Shown here: one piece after another, positions 1-6,620 of the stretch
Layout: every line of letters begins with the position of its first letter
How positions within the stretch are numbered: position 1 is the first letter of the stretch
NCBI GenBank assembly: GCA_030599055.1
Contig: JAUVOS010000014.1
Span: 1 to 18,860 of the forward strand
From: Lutibacter sp.
GTDB lineage: Bacteria > Bacteroidota > Bacteroidia > Flavobacteriales > Flavobacteriaceae
Length of the DNA: 18,860 bases
Reading direction: 5' to 3'
Notes under the pieces: generated by a model
Told to the model about the DNA's origin: nothing
The model's input: the letters and a program-made list of their open reading frames with translations, nothing else
Databases searched by the model: none
Position numbers and translations under genes: made by a program

Positions 1-749
1 ACAAAAAAACAAAACTGATTTGGGTTGAAACACCAACCAATCCCATGTTAAATATTATTGGCATCGAAGCCGTTGTTAAAATAGCACAACAAAATAAAAT
101 TTTGGTAGCGGTTGACAATACTTTTGCTACTCCTTATCTACAACTTCCTTTAAATTTGGGTGCCGATTTAGTGATGCATTCTGCAACAAAGTATTTAGGA
201 GGGCACTCAGATGTGGTTATGGGTGCATTAATTGTAAATAATAAAGCTTTAGCCGAAAAACTATATTTTATTCAAAATACCAGTGGAGCCATTTGTGGGC
301 CTCAAGACAGTTTTTTAGTTTTGAGAGGCTTAAAAACCTTGCATGTTCGCATGCAAAGACATTGCGAAAACGCAACTGTTATTGTTGATTATTTAGAAAA
401 ACATCCAAAGGTAGAAAAGGTGTTTTGGCCCGGACTTAAAGTGCATCCCAATCATAAAATCGCTAAAAAGCAAATGAATGACTTTGGCGGCATGTTATCT
501 TTTTCAACAAAAGGGAATCGCAAAGCAGATGCAATAAAAGTAGTGGAAAACTTAAAACTATTTACACTAGCCGAATCACTAGGTGGCGTTGAATCTCTTT
601 GTGGTCATCCTGCGAGTATGACACATGCTTCGATTCCAAAAGCTGAGCGAGAAAAAACAGGTGTCACGGATTCCTTAATTAGATTAAGCGTAGGAATAGA
701 AGATATTTCAGACCTTATAGAAGACCTAGAACAAGCTTTAAAACTGTAA
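1..749 (+). CDS. Cystathionine gamma-synthase/lyase-type PLP enzyme, 5' end missing
   Basis: The frame is open from base 3 to the stop at 747-749, so the gene begins outside the window; the ATG at 45 is internal, because the codons before it read WVETPTNP, a conserved segment of Cys/Met-metabolism PLP enzymes. Further family marks are DNTFATP (Asp that pairs with the PLP ring nitrogen), HSATKYLGGHSD with the Schiff-base Lys at bases 189-191, and the C-terminal SLGGVESL and RLSVGIED blocks. Enzymes of this fold make cystathionine from an activated homoserine ester and cysteine, or cleave cystathionine, in the cytoplasm. Synthase, gamma-lyase and methionine gamma-lyase cannot be separated safely on the fragment, so no symbol is given. 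The reading frame is intact to the normal C-terminus. It converges on the next gene across a 44-bp gap with no clear terminator. Confidence 0.9.
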   Translation, partial: KKTKLIWVETPTNPMLNIIGIEAVVKIAQQNKILVAVDNTFATPYLQLPLNLGADLVMHSATKYLGGHSDVVMGALIVNNKALAEKLYFIQNTSGAICGPQDSFLVLRGLKTLHVRMQRHCENATVIVDYLEKHPKVEKVFWPGLKVHPNHKIAKKQMNDFGGMLSFSTKGNRKADAIKVVENLKLFTLAESLGGVESLCGHPASMTHASIPKAEREKTGVTDSLIRLSVGIEDISDLIEDLEQALKL

Positions 750-793
750 AACTTAATTATTGTAATAAAAAAATTGTGAGAAAATAATACTCC

Positions 794-1645
794 TTAACGT
801 GCTCGTTTATTTCTATTAAACCATGTTGAAATTCTTGTATTTTTTCCAAATTCAAAAGCGTAACCTACATTTAAATAATACAACCAATCGTTATATTTGT
901 TGGGTACAATTCCGGGATTAGGACTTAAACCATCAATGTAGTTGTTATTAAAATACTGCCATCTCATATCGATCATTAACGCTGACTCAAAACCTATTTC
1001 AAATCGTAATCCAGCTCCAAAGACAAGTGAAAGCACCAATTTTGAATCTATATCAATTGGATGTACAGTTGATTCAGCATTGCCATAAGCATGATACGCT
1101 TGAATTAAGTTAGCTTCATCTTGCCAACTACCAAGCTCTGATTCAACAGAAGGCATACTATAGCCGCCCATAATTCCTAAACCAAAGTAAGGAGCAACCC
1201 ATCTTTTTTTGATAGTGATAAAATCAGGGATATTATAAGGGTGGTACTCTAACATTGTGCCAAAATTAATAACTGACGCTTTTCCGTGCATATTTCTAAG
1301 CTTCTCACCATCATATGAATCCTCTGCTTGATAAGTGCCAAAATGATCTAAGTTAGCTCTTAGGTAAGAGGCTTCTATCTTTAATTTTAAATGCTTTCGT
1401 CGCCAATTTGGGTTTGGGTTGATTTTGGGATCATAGTGAAAAAAGTTCAAATAAACCGAACCACCTACAGCTAAACCAATATTGCCCGTAACCCCACTTT
1501 TAAAATCATGTCTTTCACCATAATCTGTTTGAAAAGAGGCCAAACCCATGTTAAATGCTCCTTCAAAGTTAAGCTTTGTTTGGGCTTCCATAACCGTATG
1601 GAACAAAAAAATAATTGGAAAGAATATAAATAATTTAAGGCGCAT
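794..1645 (-). CDS. Exported outer-membrane beta-barrel-type protein (possibly THC0290_0291 family)
   Basis: A 283-residue protein with an N-terminal signal peptide (hydrophobic core about residues 3-18, probable cleavage after MEA, mature end QTKLNF). The rest alternates short hydrophobic and polar stretches with many Gly and aromatic residues and ends in YLNVGYAFEFGKN followed by a short basic tail, which fits an outer-membrane beta-barrel. From memory, SFQTDYGER near the N-terminus, RNMHGKA in the middle and DMRWQY plus NKYNDWL near the C-terminus resemble a flavobacterial family named THC0290_0291 (sometimes mislabelled glutamate dehydrogenase); this match was not searched. Function unknown. 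It is the last of three minus-strand genes but has its own possible promoter in the 69-bp gap behind it. Confidence 0.8.
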   Translation of the reverse strand: MRLKLFIFFPIIFLFHTVMEAQTKLNFEGAFNMGLASFQTDYGERHDFKSGVTGNIGLAVGGSVYLNFFHYDPKINPNPNWRRKHLKLKIEASYLRANLDHFGTYQAEDSYDGEKLRNMHGKASVINFGTMLEYHPYNIPDFITIKKRWVAPYFGLGIMGGYSMPSVESELGSWQDEANLIQAYHAYGNAESTVHPIDIDSKLVLSLVFGAGLRFEIGFESALMIDMRWQYFNNNYIDGLSPNPGIVPNKYNDWLYYLNVGYAFEFGKNTRISTWFNRNKRAR

Positions 1646-1686
1646 TATATTAAAAATTAGAATTCTAATAGCGTTTAAAGCAATTA

Positions 1687-1694
1687 CAAATATA
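1687..1694 (-). promoter_or_regulatory. Possible -7 promoter box (TATATTTG) for the beta-barrel gene
   Basis: On the minus strand this reads TATATTTG, matching the Bacteroidota -7 consensus TAnnTTTG, and lies 41 bases before the ATG at 1645. No TTG-type -33 element is seen at the usual spacing, and the region is very AT-rich, so the call is weak. Confidence 0.35.
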
Positions 1695-1714
1695 TATAAA
1701 TTTTAAATTTAAAA

Positions 1715-3310
1715 TTATTTAATCACAAAAATCTCAGAAATACTCCAATTTGCTCTTACGTCAATAATTTCGTAAAAATATTGGACTTTTTCGGGGTGAA
1801 TTTTTTTTATAAAACTTCCGGTATCCCATTTTTTATTATCATTTTCATCATAAATGGCACGTAATTGATATTTGCCTGTTTGTAGATGATCAAACACCAA
1901 TTCTTTTTCAGTATCGATAAATTCTTTTGCTATAAGTATTCCTTTTTCACTGAGTAGCTCTATTATCAATGGCGTATTCATCTCTGCTTGAACATCTATA
2001 ACTATCTTACCATAATCTTCAAGTTTTTTCGTTCTAAATTTAAAAGACAAACTGTCATTCTTTTGTCCAAAATAATCTGTAATGGCAGATGGCAGTACGC
2101 TAAAAACATAATCTTTATTTTCTTCTTTTTCAAAATCGATTAATAATCTCGTAGCAACCCTATCTTTTAGAATTTTAAAAGGAATTTCTATAGAATCTTT
2201 GTCTATTAGCTTAATTTGATTGTCATCAATACTAGATATCGGCACGTTTGAGAGCATATACAATGAGTCTCTCCAATGAAGTGTGCCACTTTTATTTAAG
2301 CTAAGTTGAATACTATCCATTTTCTTTGAACGCAAACGTTGTGTAAAAACGACTACTGAATCTCTATGTTTCATATTTATAAACAAAGAATCAGAATCAA
2401 TATTTTTGTGCCAAATATGCAAACTATCTGTTTTAATGTCTTTATAACTCAAAAACGCCACTGTATTACTTTTAGTATCAACCAGATTCTCAATAGAAGC
2501 GTCAAGGATGCCTTCATAACCAATAATAATATGATTTTTACTTAATTCAGAAACATTCTTTACAGCAAATTCAGGTTGTTCTTTAAACAAGCTCAAGGTA
2601 TAAATTGAATCATTTGTAATAGTAATTGGCTCCTCTATAAAAGCTATCTTGTCATCTTTTGGGTCAAAAAGTAAATTCTTATTTCTGTCTTTTAATGCAA
2701 ATAAATAATAATTTCCATTTTTAATATTAGTGATAGAAAAACCAATACTATCTAGTGTGTTCGTCACATAATTTGGTTTGCTTTTATACACAATAGAATC
2801 GTAATAAGTACTATCAGCAACATAGAGTAAAACAGAAATATTTGGTTCGGGATTTTGTAAAAAAGCATCTTTAATAGTGCCCGACATTTGCAAAGAATCT
2901 AAATAATCGCCTGTTGAAAACAAATATTTAAATCGTTTCAATGGATTCCCCTCTGAATTATCTAAAATTGCGTTTCCAAAGTTAAAAGTATAGGTAGTAT
3001 TTTCTTTGAGTGTATCTTTAATTTTTATTACTATCTGTTTACTAGGAAATCCAAGTGGTGCTATCTCAGGTGAATATTTTAAAGGAGGAGAAATTACTAA
3101 TTGTTGATTTAAGTCTTTAAACTTAATATACTCATTAAAATTAATTTTAATTTTTCCTCCTGTAAAGTTAGTGCTCTCAAAATCAGGACTGGCACTAATC
3201 GTTATTGGAGGCAAAACATCCTTTTCACCACCAGTAGGTCTGCCAACTCTTGCACAACTAAACAGGCTGAATGAAATGATAATTACAAAAAAAAATGAAT
3301 AATACTTCAC
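1715..3310 (-). CDS. Ig-like (Big_5) domain lipoprotein
   Basis: A 531-residue lipoprotein: the signal sequence ends in the lipobox SLFSC with Cys19 as the lipidated residue. After ARVGRPTGGEKDVLPP comes a bacterial Ig-like domain of the Big_5/SbsA type (about residues 30-130; the FTGGKIKINFNEYIKF stretch followed by TYTFNFGNAI is typical). A middle section (about 140-240) resembles a carboxypeptidase-regulatory-like fold, with GNYYLFALKDRNKNLLFDPKDD and, near the C-terminus, YQLRAIYDENDNKKWDTG as paired D/N-rich turn motifs. The protein is probably anchored in the outer membrane; no enzymatic motif is seen and its role is unknown. It lies between comF (183-bp gap, with a possible terminator) and the beta-barrel gene. 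Confident about type, not about function. Confidence 0.85.
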   Translation of the reverse strand: MKYYSFFFVIIISFSLFSCARVGRPTGGEKDVLPPITISASPDFESTNFTGGKIKINFNEYIKFKDLNQQLVISPPLKYSPEIAPLGFPSKQIVIKIKDTLKENTTYTFNFGNAILDNSEGNPLKRFKYLFSTGDYLDSLQMSGTIKDAFLQNPEPNISVLLYVADSTYYDSIVYKSKPNYVTNTLDSIGFSITNIKNGNYYLFALKDRNKNLLFDPKDDKIAFIEEPITITNDSIYTLSLFKEQPEFAVKNVSELSKNHIIIGYEGILDASIENLVDTKSNTVAFLSYKDIKTDSLHIWHKNIDSDSLFINMKHRDSVVVFTQRLRSKKMDSIQLSLNKSGTLHWRDSLYMLSNVPISSIDDNQIKLIDKDSIEIPFKILKDRVATRLLIDFEKEENKDYVFSVLPSAITDYFGQKNDSLSFKFRTKKLEDYGKIVIDVQAEMNTPLIIELLSEKGILIAKEFIDTEKELVFDHLQTGKYQLRAIYDENDNKKWDTGSFIKKIHPEKVQYFYEIIDVRANWSISEIFVIK

Positions 3311-3407
3311 GAATTAAAAATTATGAATGATTAACGACAAAGTTTAGCCTTGACTTATCACAGGCAAAGAAACAACATTTATCCATAAACTTTTACAAAG
3401 AAATATT

Positions 3408-3432
3408 AAAAAGCTTGTAAATATGAAGCTTT
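3408..3432 (-). terminator. Possible weak terminator after comF
   Basis: Read on the minus strand there is a 7-bp perfect stem (AAAGCTT/AAGCTTT, 3426-3432 with 3410-3416) around a 9-base loop, followed by a short T-run. It lies 62 bases past the comF stop. The stem is short and AT-rich, so termination would be partial at best. Confidence 0.3.
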
Positions 3433-3493
3433 ACAGCTACATTAATTTGTGAATGTTTATCTCACACAAGGATTTGGATTAGTTACATTAATT

Positions 3494-4186
3494 CTAATAT
3501 CTATCTGACACAACCATAGTGGCAATACTAATTTGAACCTTCGGTGTTTTGAGAATTTCATTTGCACAAGCCTCTAGTGTAGCTCCCGTTGTAAAAACAT
3601 CATCTATCAACAAAAGATGCTTTCCTTTGAGTCTATTGGTATCGACTATATGAAAACGTTCATTAATCTTGTCAAATCTACTAAATCTGTCTTTTTTTGT
3701 TTGACTTTTAAATTGCCCAATTTTAATAAGAACATCTTTGTAAACTGGTATTTCAAGCTCTTTAGAAAGCTCATTTCCAAAAACTGTCAATTGATTGTAA
3801 CCTCGTTGTTTATACCTTTTGGCGTGAAGTGGTACCAAAATAATGCCATCCAGATTCTTAAAACGTTCACTTTCTTTAAGTTGTTTTCCCATCCATCTCG
3901 CGAAAAATAACCCAACTTCTTGCCTGCCTTTATATTTTAATGAATGAATAAGTGACTGTACAATTCCTTTTTTTCTAAAATATAATAAAGCAGTACCAGC
4001 GACAATTGGAACACGCCCTTCTAGTGCAGTTTCTATTAGATTATTGGAGCTCTCACAAAAATCTGTTTCAGCTAATTTGTGCCTACAAGTACTGCATAAA
4101 ATAAACTCATTTTGCACCAAGTGATTCCCACAAGTCAAACATAATGCAGGATAAAATAAATTAAAAATACTTTGAAAAAAACTCAT
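3494..4186 (-). CDS. comF: ComF family phosphoribosyltransferase-like protein
   Basis: A 230-residue protein of normal ComF length. The N-terminus carries a four-Cys zinc-binding module (C16-x2-C19 and C31-x2-C34 in PALCLTCG and ILCSTCR). The C-terminal half is a type I phosphoribosyltransferase fold: VPLHAKRYKQRGYNQ at about 118-132 is the ComF signature, and the PRPP-binding loop LLLIDDVFTTGAT is at about 191-203. ComF is linked to DNA uptake in competent bacteria, where it acts in the cytoplasm with the ComFA helicase and PriA; in Bacteroidota its role is less studied. It is first of the minus-strand group and is transcribed divergently from the coiled-coil gene at 4310. Confidence 0.93.
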   Translation of the reverse strand: MSFFQSIFNLFYPALCLTCGNHLVQNEFILCSTCRHKLAETDFCESSNNLIETALEGRVPIVAGTALLYFRKKGIVQSLIHSLKYKGRQEVGLFFARWMGKQLKESERFKNLDGIILVPLHAKRYKQRGYNQLTVFGNELSKELEIPVYKDVLIKIGQFKSQTKKDRFSRFDKINERFHIVDTNRLKGKHLLLIDDVFTTGATLEACANEILKTPKVQISIATMVVSDRY

Positions 4187-4224
4187 TAAAAATCTTTATA
4201 TCATACAATTTTTTACACAGAACA

Positions 4225-4232
4225 CAAAGGTA
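4225..4232 (-). promoter_or_regulatory. -7 promoter box (TACCTTTG) for comF
   Basis: The minus strand reads TACCTTTG, a perfect fit to TAnnTTTG, 39 bases before the comF ATG. It predicts a transcript start near 4219 and a leader of about 33 bases. It lies only 24 bases from the divergent plus-strand box at 4257. Confidence 0.6.
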
Positions 4233-4256
4233 CAATTTATAATGATAATTTATTCA

Positions 4257-4264
4257 TATCTTTG
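4257..4264 (+). promoter_or_regulatory. -7 promoter box (TATCTTTG) for the coiled-coil gene pair
   Basis: Perfect match to TAnnTTTG. A transcript start about 5 bases downstream (near 4270) would leave out the in-frame TTG at 4262, so the ATG at 4310 is the likely start of the gene behind it. No good TTG -33 element is visible. Confidence 0.6.
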
Positions 4265-4309
4265 TGCTTTATTATCACATTGTTTAACCCTTTTAATACC
4301 CCGATTATA

Positions 4310-5239
4310 ATGGATCAACCAAAATTATCTCAAGAACCCAAAAGTCATAATAATAACTCGAAAATAACGATTATAGTTTTGGCTCTTTTGTTAGCCGGCT
4401 TAGCTTTTTTCGCTTATCAAAATTACAAAAATAACAAAATATCAGAGCAAAATCTTCTCGAAGAAAAATTACAAATACAAACAGATTTAGATGAAAAGAT
4501 TATTGAGTTAGACAAAGCTATTGCAGAAAACTCTTCAATGGAAGTAGAATTAACAGAAGCAAAAAATAACATAGTAGTTTTTAGAGATTCCGTTAAGAAC
4601 TTAAAAAATCTTAATTACAAAGTAATAAGAAGATATAAAAACAAGCTAGCTGTCCTTGAAGTATCAAATAAAAAATTGATGCGTTTATCTGATTCTCTTA
4701 AGATTGCAAATTATAATATATCGATAGAGAGAGATAGTGCTCAGGCAACAGTTGTTCGTCAAACTTCTACTATCAATGTACAAACTAAAGTTAATGATAG
4801 TTTAACTCTGCAAAATATTGGTTTAAATGAAAAAGTAGCTATTGGAGCTGCCTTACAAATAAATAATGTGGCTGCAATTGCAATGAAAGAACGTAGTGGA
4901 GGCAAATTAAAAGAAACATCTAGAGCAAGCCGTGTTGATGCCTTTAGGGTCAGTTTTAAAATAAGAGAAAATGCAATTGCAGAGTCAGGATTAAAAAAAG
5001 CATATATCGTTATACAAAATGCAACAGGAAAAGTTCTAAGTCCTTCCGGTGAATTTACCGATATAACCGGTTTAAATATCACCTATTCTGATACAACCGA
5101 AGTTGAATACACAAATAGAGATATTGAAGTTATATTAGTAACCGATATTTCTGAATCAGATCTTGAAAAGGGAGAGTATTATATTAAAGTTTATCTCGAA
5201 AATAAATTATTGGGTACTTCGAAAGTATCTTTAAAATAG
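4310..5239 (+). CDS. Membrane-anchored coiled-coil protein with C-terminal beta-rich domain
   Basis: 309 residues from the ATG at 4310. A polar N-terminus (DQPKLSQEPKSHNNNS) precedes one transmembrane segment (about 19-36, ITIIVLALLLAGLAFFAY) and then a long coiled coil (about 40-160, rich in Leu, Glu and Lys). The last 130 or so residues form a separate domain: about 185-225 (GGKLKETSRASRVDAFRVSF) followed by beta-type strands ending LEKGEYYIKVYLENKLLGTS. No known domain name is recognised, though similar flavobacterial proteins exist and are often labelled only hypothetical. Probably an inner-membrane protein with the coil and terminal domain in the periplasm (inference). An in-frame TTG at 4262 is rejected as start because it overlaps the promoter box. 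The TM-coil half matches that of the next gene, 77 bases downstream. Confidence 0.85.
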   Translation: MDQPKLSQEPKSHNNNSKITIIVLALLLAGLAFFAYQNYKNNKISEQNLLEEKLQIQTDLDEKIIELDKAIAENSSMEVELTEAKNNIVVFRDSVKNLKNLNYKVIRRYKNKLAVLEVSNKKLMRLSDSLKIANYNISIERDSAQATVVRQTSTINVQTKVNDSLTLQNIGLNEKVAIGAALQINNVAAIAMKERSGGKLKETSRASRVDAFRVSFKIRENAIAESGLKKAYIVIQNATGKVLSPSGEFTDITGLNITYSDTTEVEYTNRDIEVILVTDISESDLEKGEYYIKVYLENKLLGTSKVSLK

Positions 5240-5316
5240 AATGCCAGTATTTAATGCCTTAACAAAGAGTTAAATTTATCAAATGCTTTCTTTAACCTTT
5301 TAAAACCCCTTTATTT

Positions 5317-6252
5317 ATGCAACATATTTACAAACCCGAAGCAAAGGAAGAAGATGCTGGTTATTCGATACCAAAAATTTTAGTCGCTGTTTTATTTCTG
5401 TTTCTAATTGGTGCAGGAGTGTATATTTATTTTCAAAAAAGAAAATTAAAGACTTCCGTTACCTACTTAATTGACGAAAAAAAGCAAACAGAAAAAGATC
5501 TCAACGAAATAATTGAAAAATATAATTTAGCTATAGACGATAATGATAATTTAGAAGGTGATCTCGTAGACGAACGTGATTTTATAATCAAGTATAGAGA
5601 TTCTATTAGCAACGTAAAGGATAAGGATTTAAAACAAATAGACGACTATAAAAAGAAGCTTTCTGAACTAAAAGAAACAAGGACCGTTCAATTTAAAGAA
5701 GTTTTAAGACCAGTTGCTTCTCCATTAGATGCGATTTCCAATACAAAAAAAACAACCTCCGTTCAAAATGAAGAAAATACTAGCGAAGAACAAAGTCCTT
5801 TTAGCGAAGCCGCTACCCTAAATAAAGACACTACATCTATAGATGAAAACAAGGCTGCACCTGTGGCAAAAAGCACCACTTTCAACCGTGTTGAAACACC
5901 TCCAATATACCCGGGCTGTAATAGAGGCACTCCAACCCAAAAGAAAGTATGTTTTACTAAAAAAATTAAAAAGCATTTATACAGAAGATTTGATGCAACA
6001 ATAATCGGTGATTTAAATCTTAGTCCCGGTAAAAAAAGAATTTGGCTAAATTTCAATATAGATAAATTTGGAAATGTGGTTAATGTTAAAGCAAAAGCCC
6101 CAAAAGATATGTCATCTAAAGCCAAAATAGTGCTAGAAGAAGAGGCGATACAAGTAATTAAAAAATTGCCAAAAATGACAGCCGCTATACAAAATGGCAA
6201 GGCTGTTCAAATAAGTTATAGTGTTCCTTTAACACTTGTTGTTCCTGAATAA
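5317..6252 (+). CDS. Membrane coiled-coil protein with TonB C-terminal-like domain
   Basis: 311 residues. After a short acidic N-terminus comes one transmembrane segment (about 18-40, IPKILVAVLFLFLIGAGVYIYF), a coiled coil (about 45-120) and a linker rich in Ser, Thr and Glu (about 125-190). The C-terminal 110 residues look like a TonB C-terminal domain: it opens with TPPIYPGC, a frequent lead-in in Bacteroidota, and continues with IWLNFNIDKFGNVVNVKAKAP and a final helix-strand pair (EEEAIQVIKKLPKMTAA, then SYSVPLTLVV). TonB domains pass proton-motive energy to outer-membrane receptors, but this gene has no exbB/exbD beside it and a coil in place of the Pro-rich spacer, so it may be structural instead. 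It is probably co-transcribed with the gene at 4310 and ends at the terminator at 6278. Confidence 0.87.
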   Translation: MQHIYKPEAKEEDAGYSIPKILVAVLFLFLIGAGVYIYFQKRKLKTSVTYLIDEKKQTEKDLNEIIEKYNLAIDDNDNLEGDLVDERDFIIKYRDSISNVKDKDLKQIDDYKKKLSELKETRTVQFKEVLRPVASPLDAISNTKKTTSVQNEENTSEEQSPFSEAATLNKDTTSIDENKAAPVAKSTTFNRVETPPIYPGCNRGTPTQKKVCFTKKIKKHLYRRFDATIIGDLNLSPGKKRIWLNFNIDKFGNVVNVKAKAPKDMSSKAKIVLEEEAIQVIKKLPKMTAAIQNGKAVQISYSVPLTLVVPE

Positions 6253-6277
6253 ATAATATATTTCACTATCATTAAAG

Positions 6278-6309
6278 ATGGAAATACATAAAGTGTTTCC
6301 ATTTTTTTT
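6278..6309 (+). terminator. Intrinsic terminator after the coiled-coil pair
   Basis: A 10-bp stem (ATGGAAATAC with GTGTTTCCAT, one G-U pair), a 5-base loop, then eight T. It sits 26 bases past the stop of the TonB-like gene and closes that transcription unit. Confidence 0.8.
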
Positions 6310-6322
6310 AACGATAATAGTA

Positions 6323-6327
6323 TTATA
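6323..6327. repeat. Left copy of 5-bp direct repeat TTATA
   Basis: Directly abuts the left inverted end of the element at 6328 and equals the five bases after the right end (6591-6595). Such a short AT-rich match can arise by chance, but its exact position at both ends supports insertion. Confidence 0.55.
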
Positions 6328-6590
6328 ACCTCAGTTCGATGCAAGGCATACAACACAGAAATCTATTAAAAGGTGAGGTTTTGAATAAAAAAACAGAAGT
6401 TATAACTGGTTATTACAAGGTTTTTTTCTTTGAAAGATTGCCTTTTAATAGATTTCCCTTCGGGCTTTACAGAATTTCGCCTATACTTCTTCATTTTTTC
6501 TTGAATCAACCAGTTAATCCTTCTAAAAAATGAATTTATCTAGACAAAATTCTGTTAAAGCTGTGTGGATTCCTTGCATCGAACTGAGGT
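6328..6590. mobile_element. MITE-like element, 263 bp, with 19-bp terminal inverted repeats
   Basis: The ends are perfect inverted repeats of 19 bases (6328-6346 ACCTCAGTTCGATGCAAGG and its complement at 6572-6590), and the similarity continues imperfectly for about 13 more bases. The element is flanked on both sides by TTATA (6323-6327 and 6591-6595), which looks like a 5-bp target-site duplication. Inside are further inverted pairs: 6359-6373 with 6441-6455 (15 bp perfect) and 6403-6411 with 6508-6516 (9 bp), which interleave. It holds no transposase. A 64-codon plus-strand frame (6339-6533) and a 42-codon minus-strand frame (6366-6494) exist but begin or end in repeat sequence and are probably not genes. 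A non-autonomous element mobilised in trans is the simplest reading. Confidence 0.75.
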
Positions 6591-6595
6591 TTATA
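6591..6595. repeat. Right copy of 5-bp direct repeat TTATA
   Basis: Directly abuts the right inverted end of the element and equals 6323-6327. Confidence 0.55.
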
Positions 6596-6608
6596 TTTAA
6601 AAGCTTAT

Positions 6609-6616
6609 TACATTTG
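6609..6616 (+). promoter_or_regulatory. -7 promoter box (TACATTTG) for glyQS
   Basis: Matches TAnnTTTG and ends 4 bases before the glyQS ATG. If used, the transcript would start at or within a few bases of the start codon, giving a leaderless or nearly leaderless mRNA. The place where a -33 element should lie falls in the right end of the inserted element at 6572-6590, with no TTG there. Confidence 0.45.
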
Positions 6617-6620
6617 CAAA

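Noticed and set aside
750..793. Bidirectional terminator between the convergent genes
   Set aside because: Only a 4-bp AT stem (TTAT/ATAA) is found before the A-run; too weak to call.
4262..4309. TTG start extending the first coiled-coil protein by 16 residues
   Set aside because: The TTG overlaps the -7 box, so it would lie before the transcript start; the ATG at 4310 follows it with a normal leader.
6328..6346. tRNA T-arm-like word (AGTTCGAT) as a hint of a tRNA gene or attachment site
   Set aside because: No acceptor or anticodon stem surrounds it, and it recurs as the inverted copy at the other end of the element.
6339..6533. 64-codon plus-strand frame inside the MITE-like element
   Set aside because: It starts within the left inverted end and its bases are constrained by the internal inverted repeats; the residue pattern is not protein-like. 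A 42-codon frame on the other strand (6366-6494) is rejected for the same reason, though it reads somewhat better.
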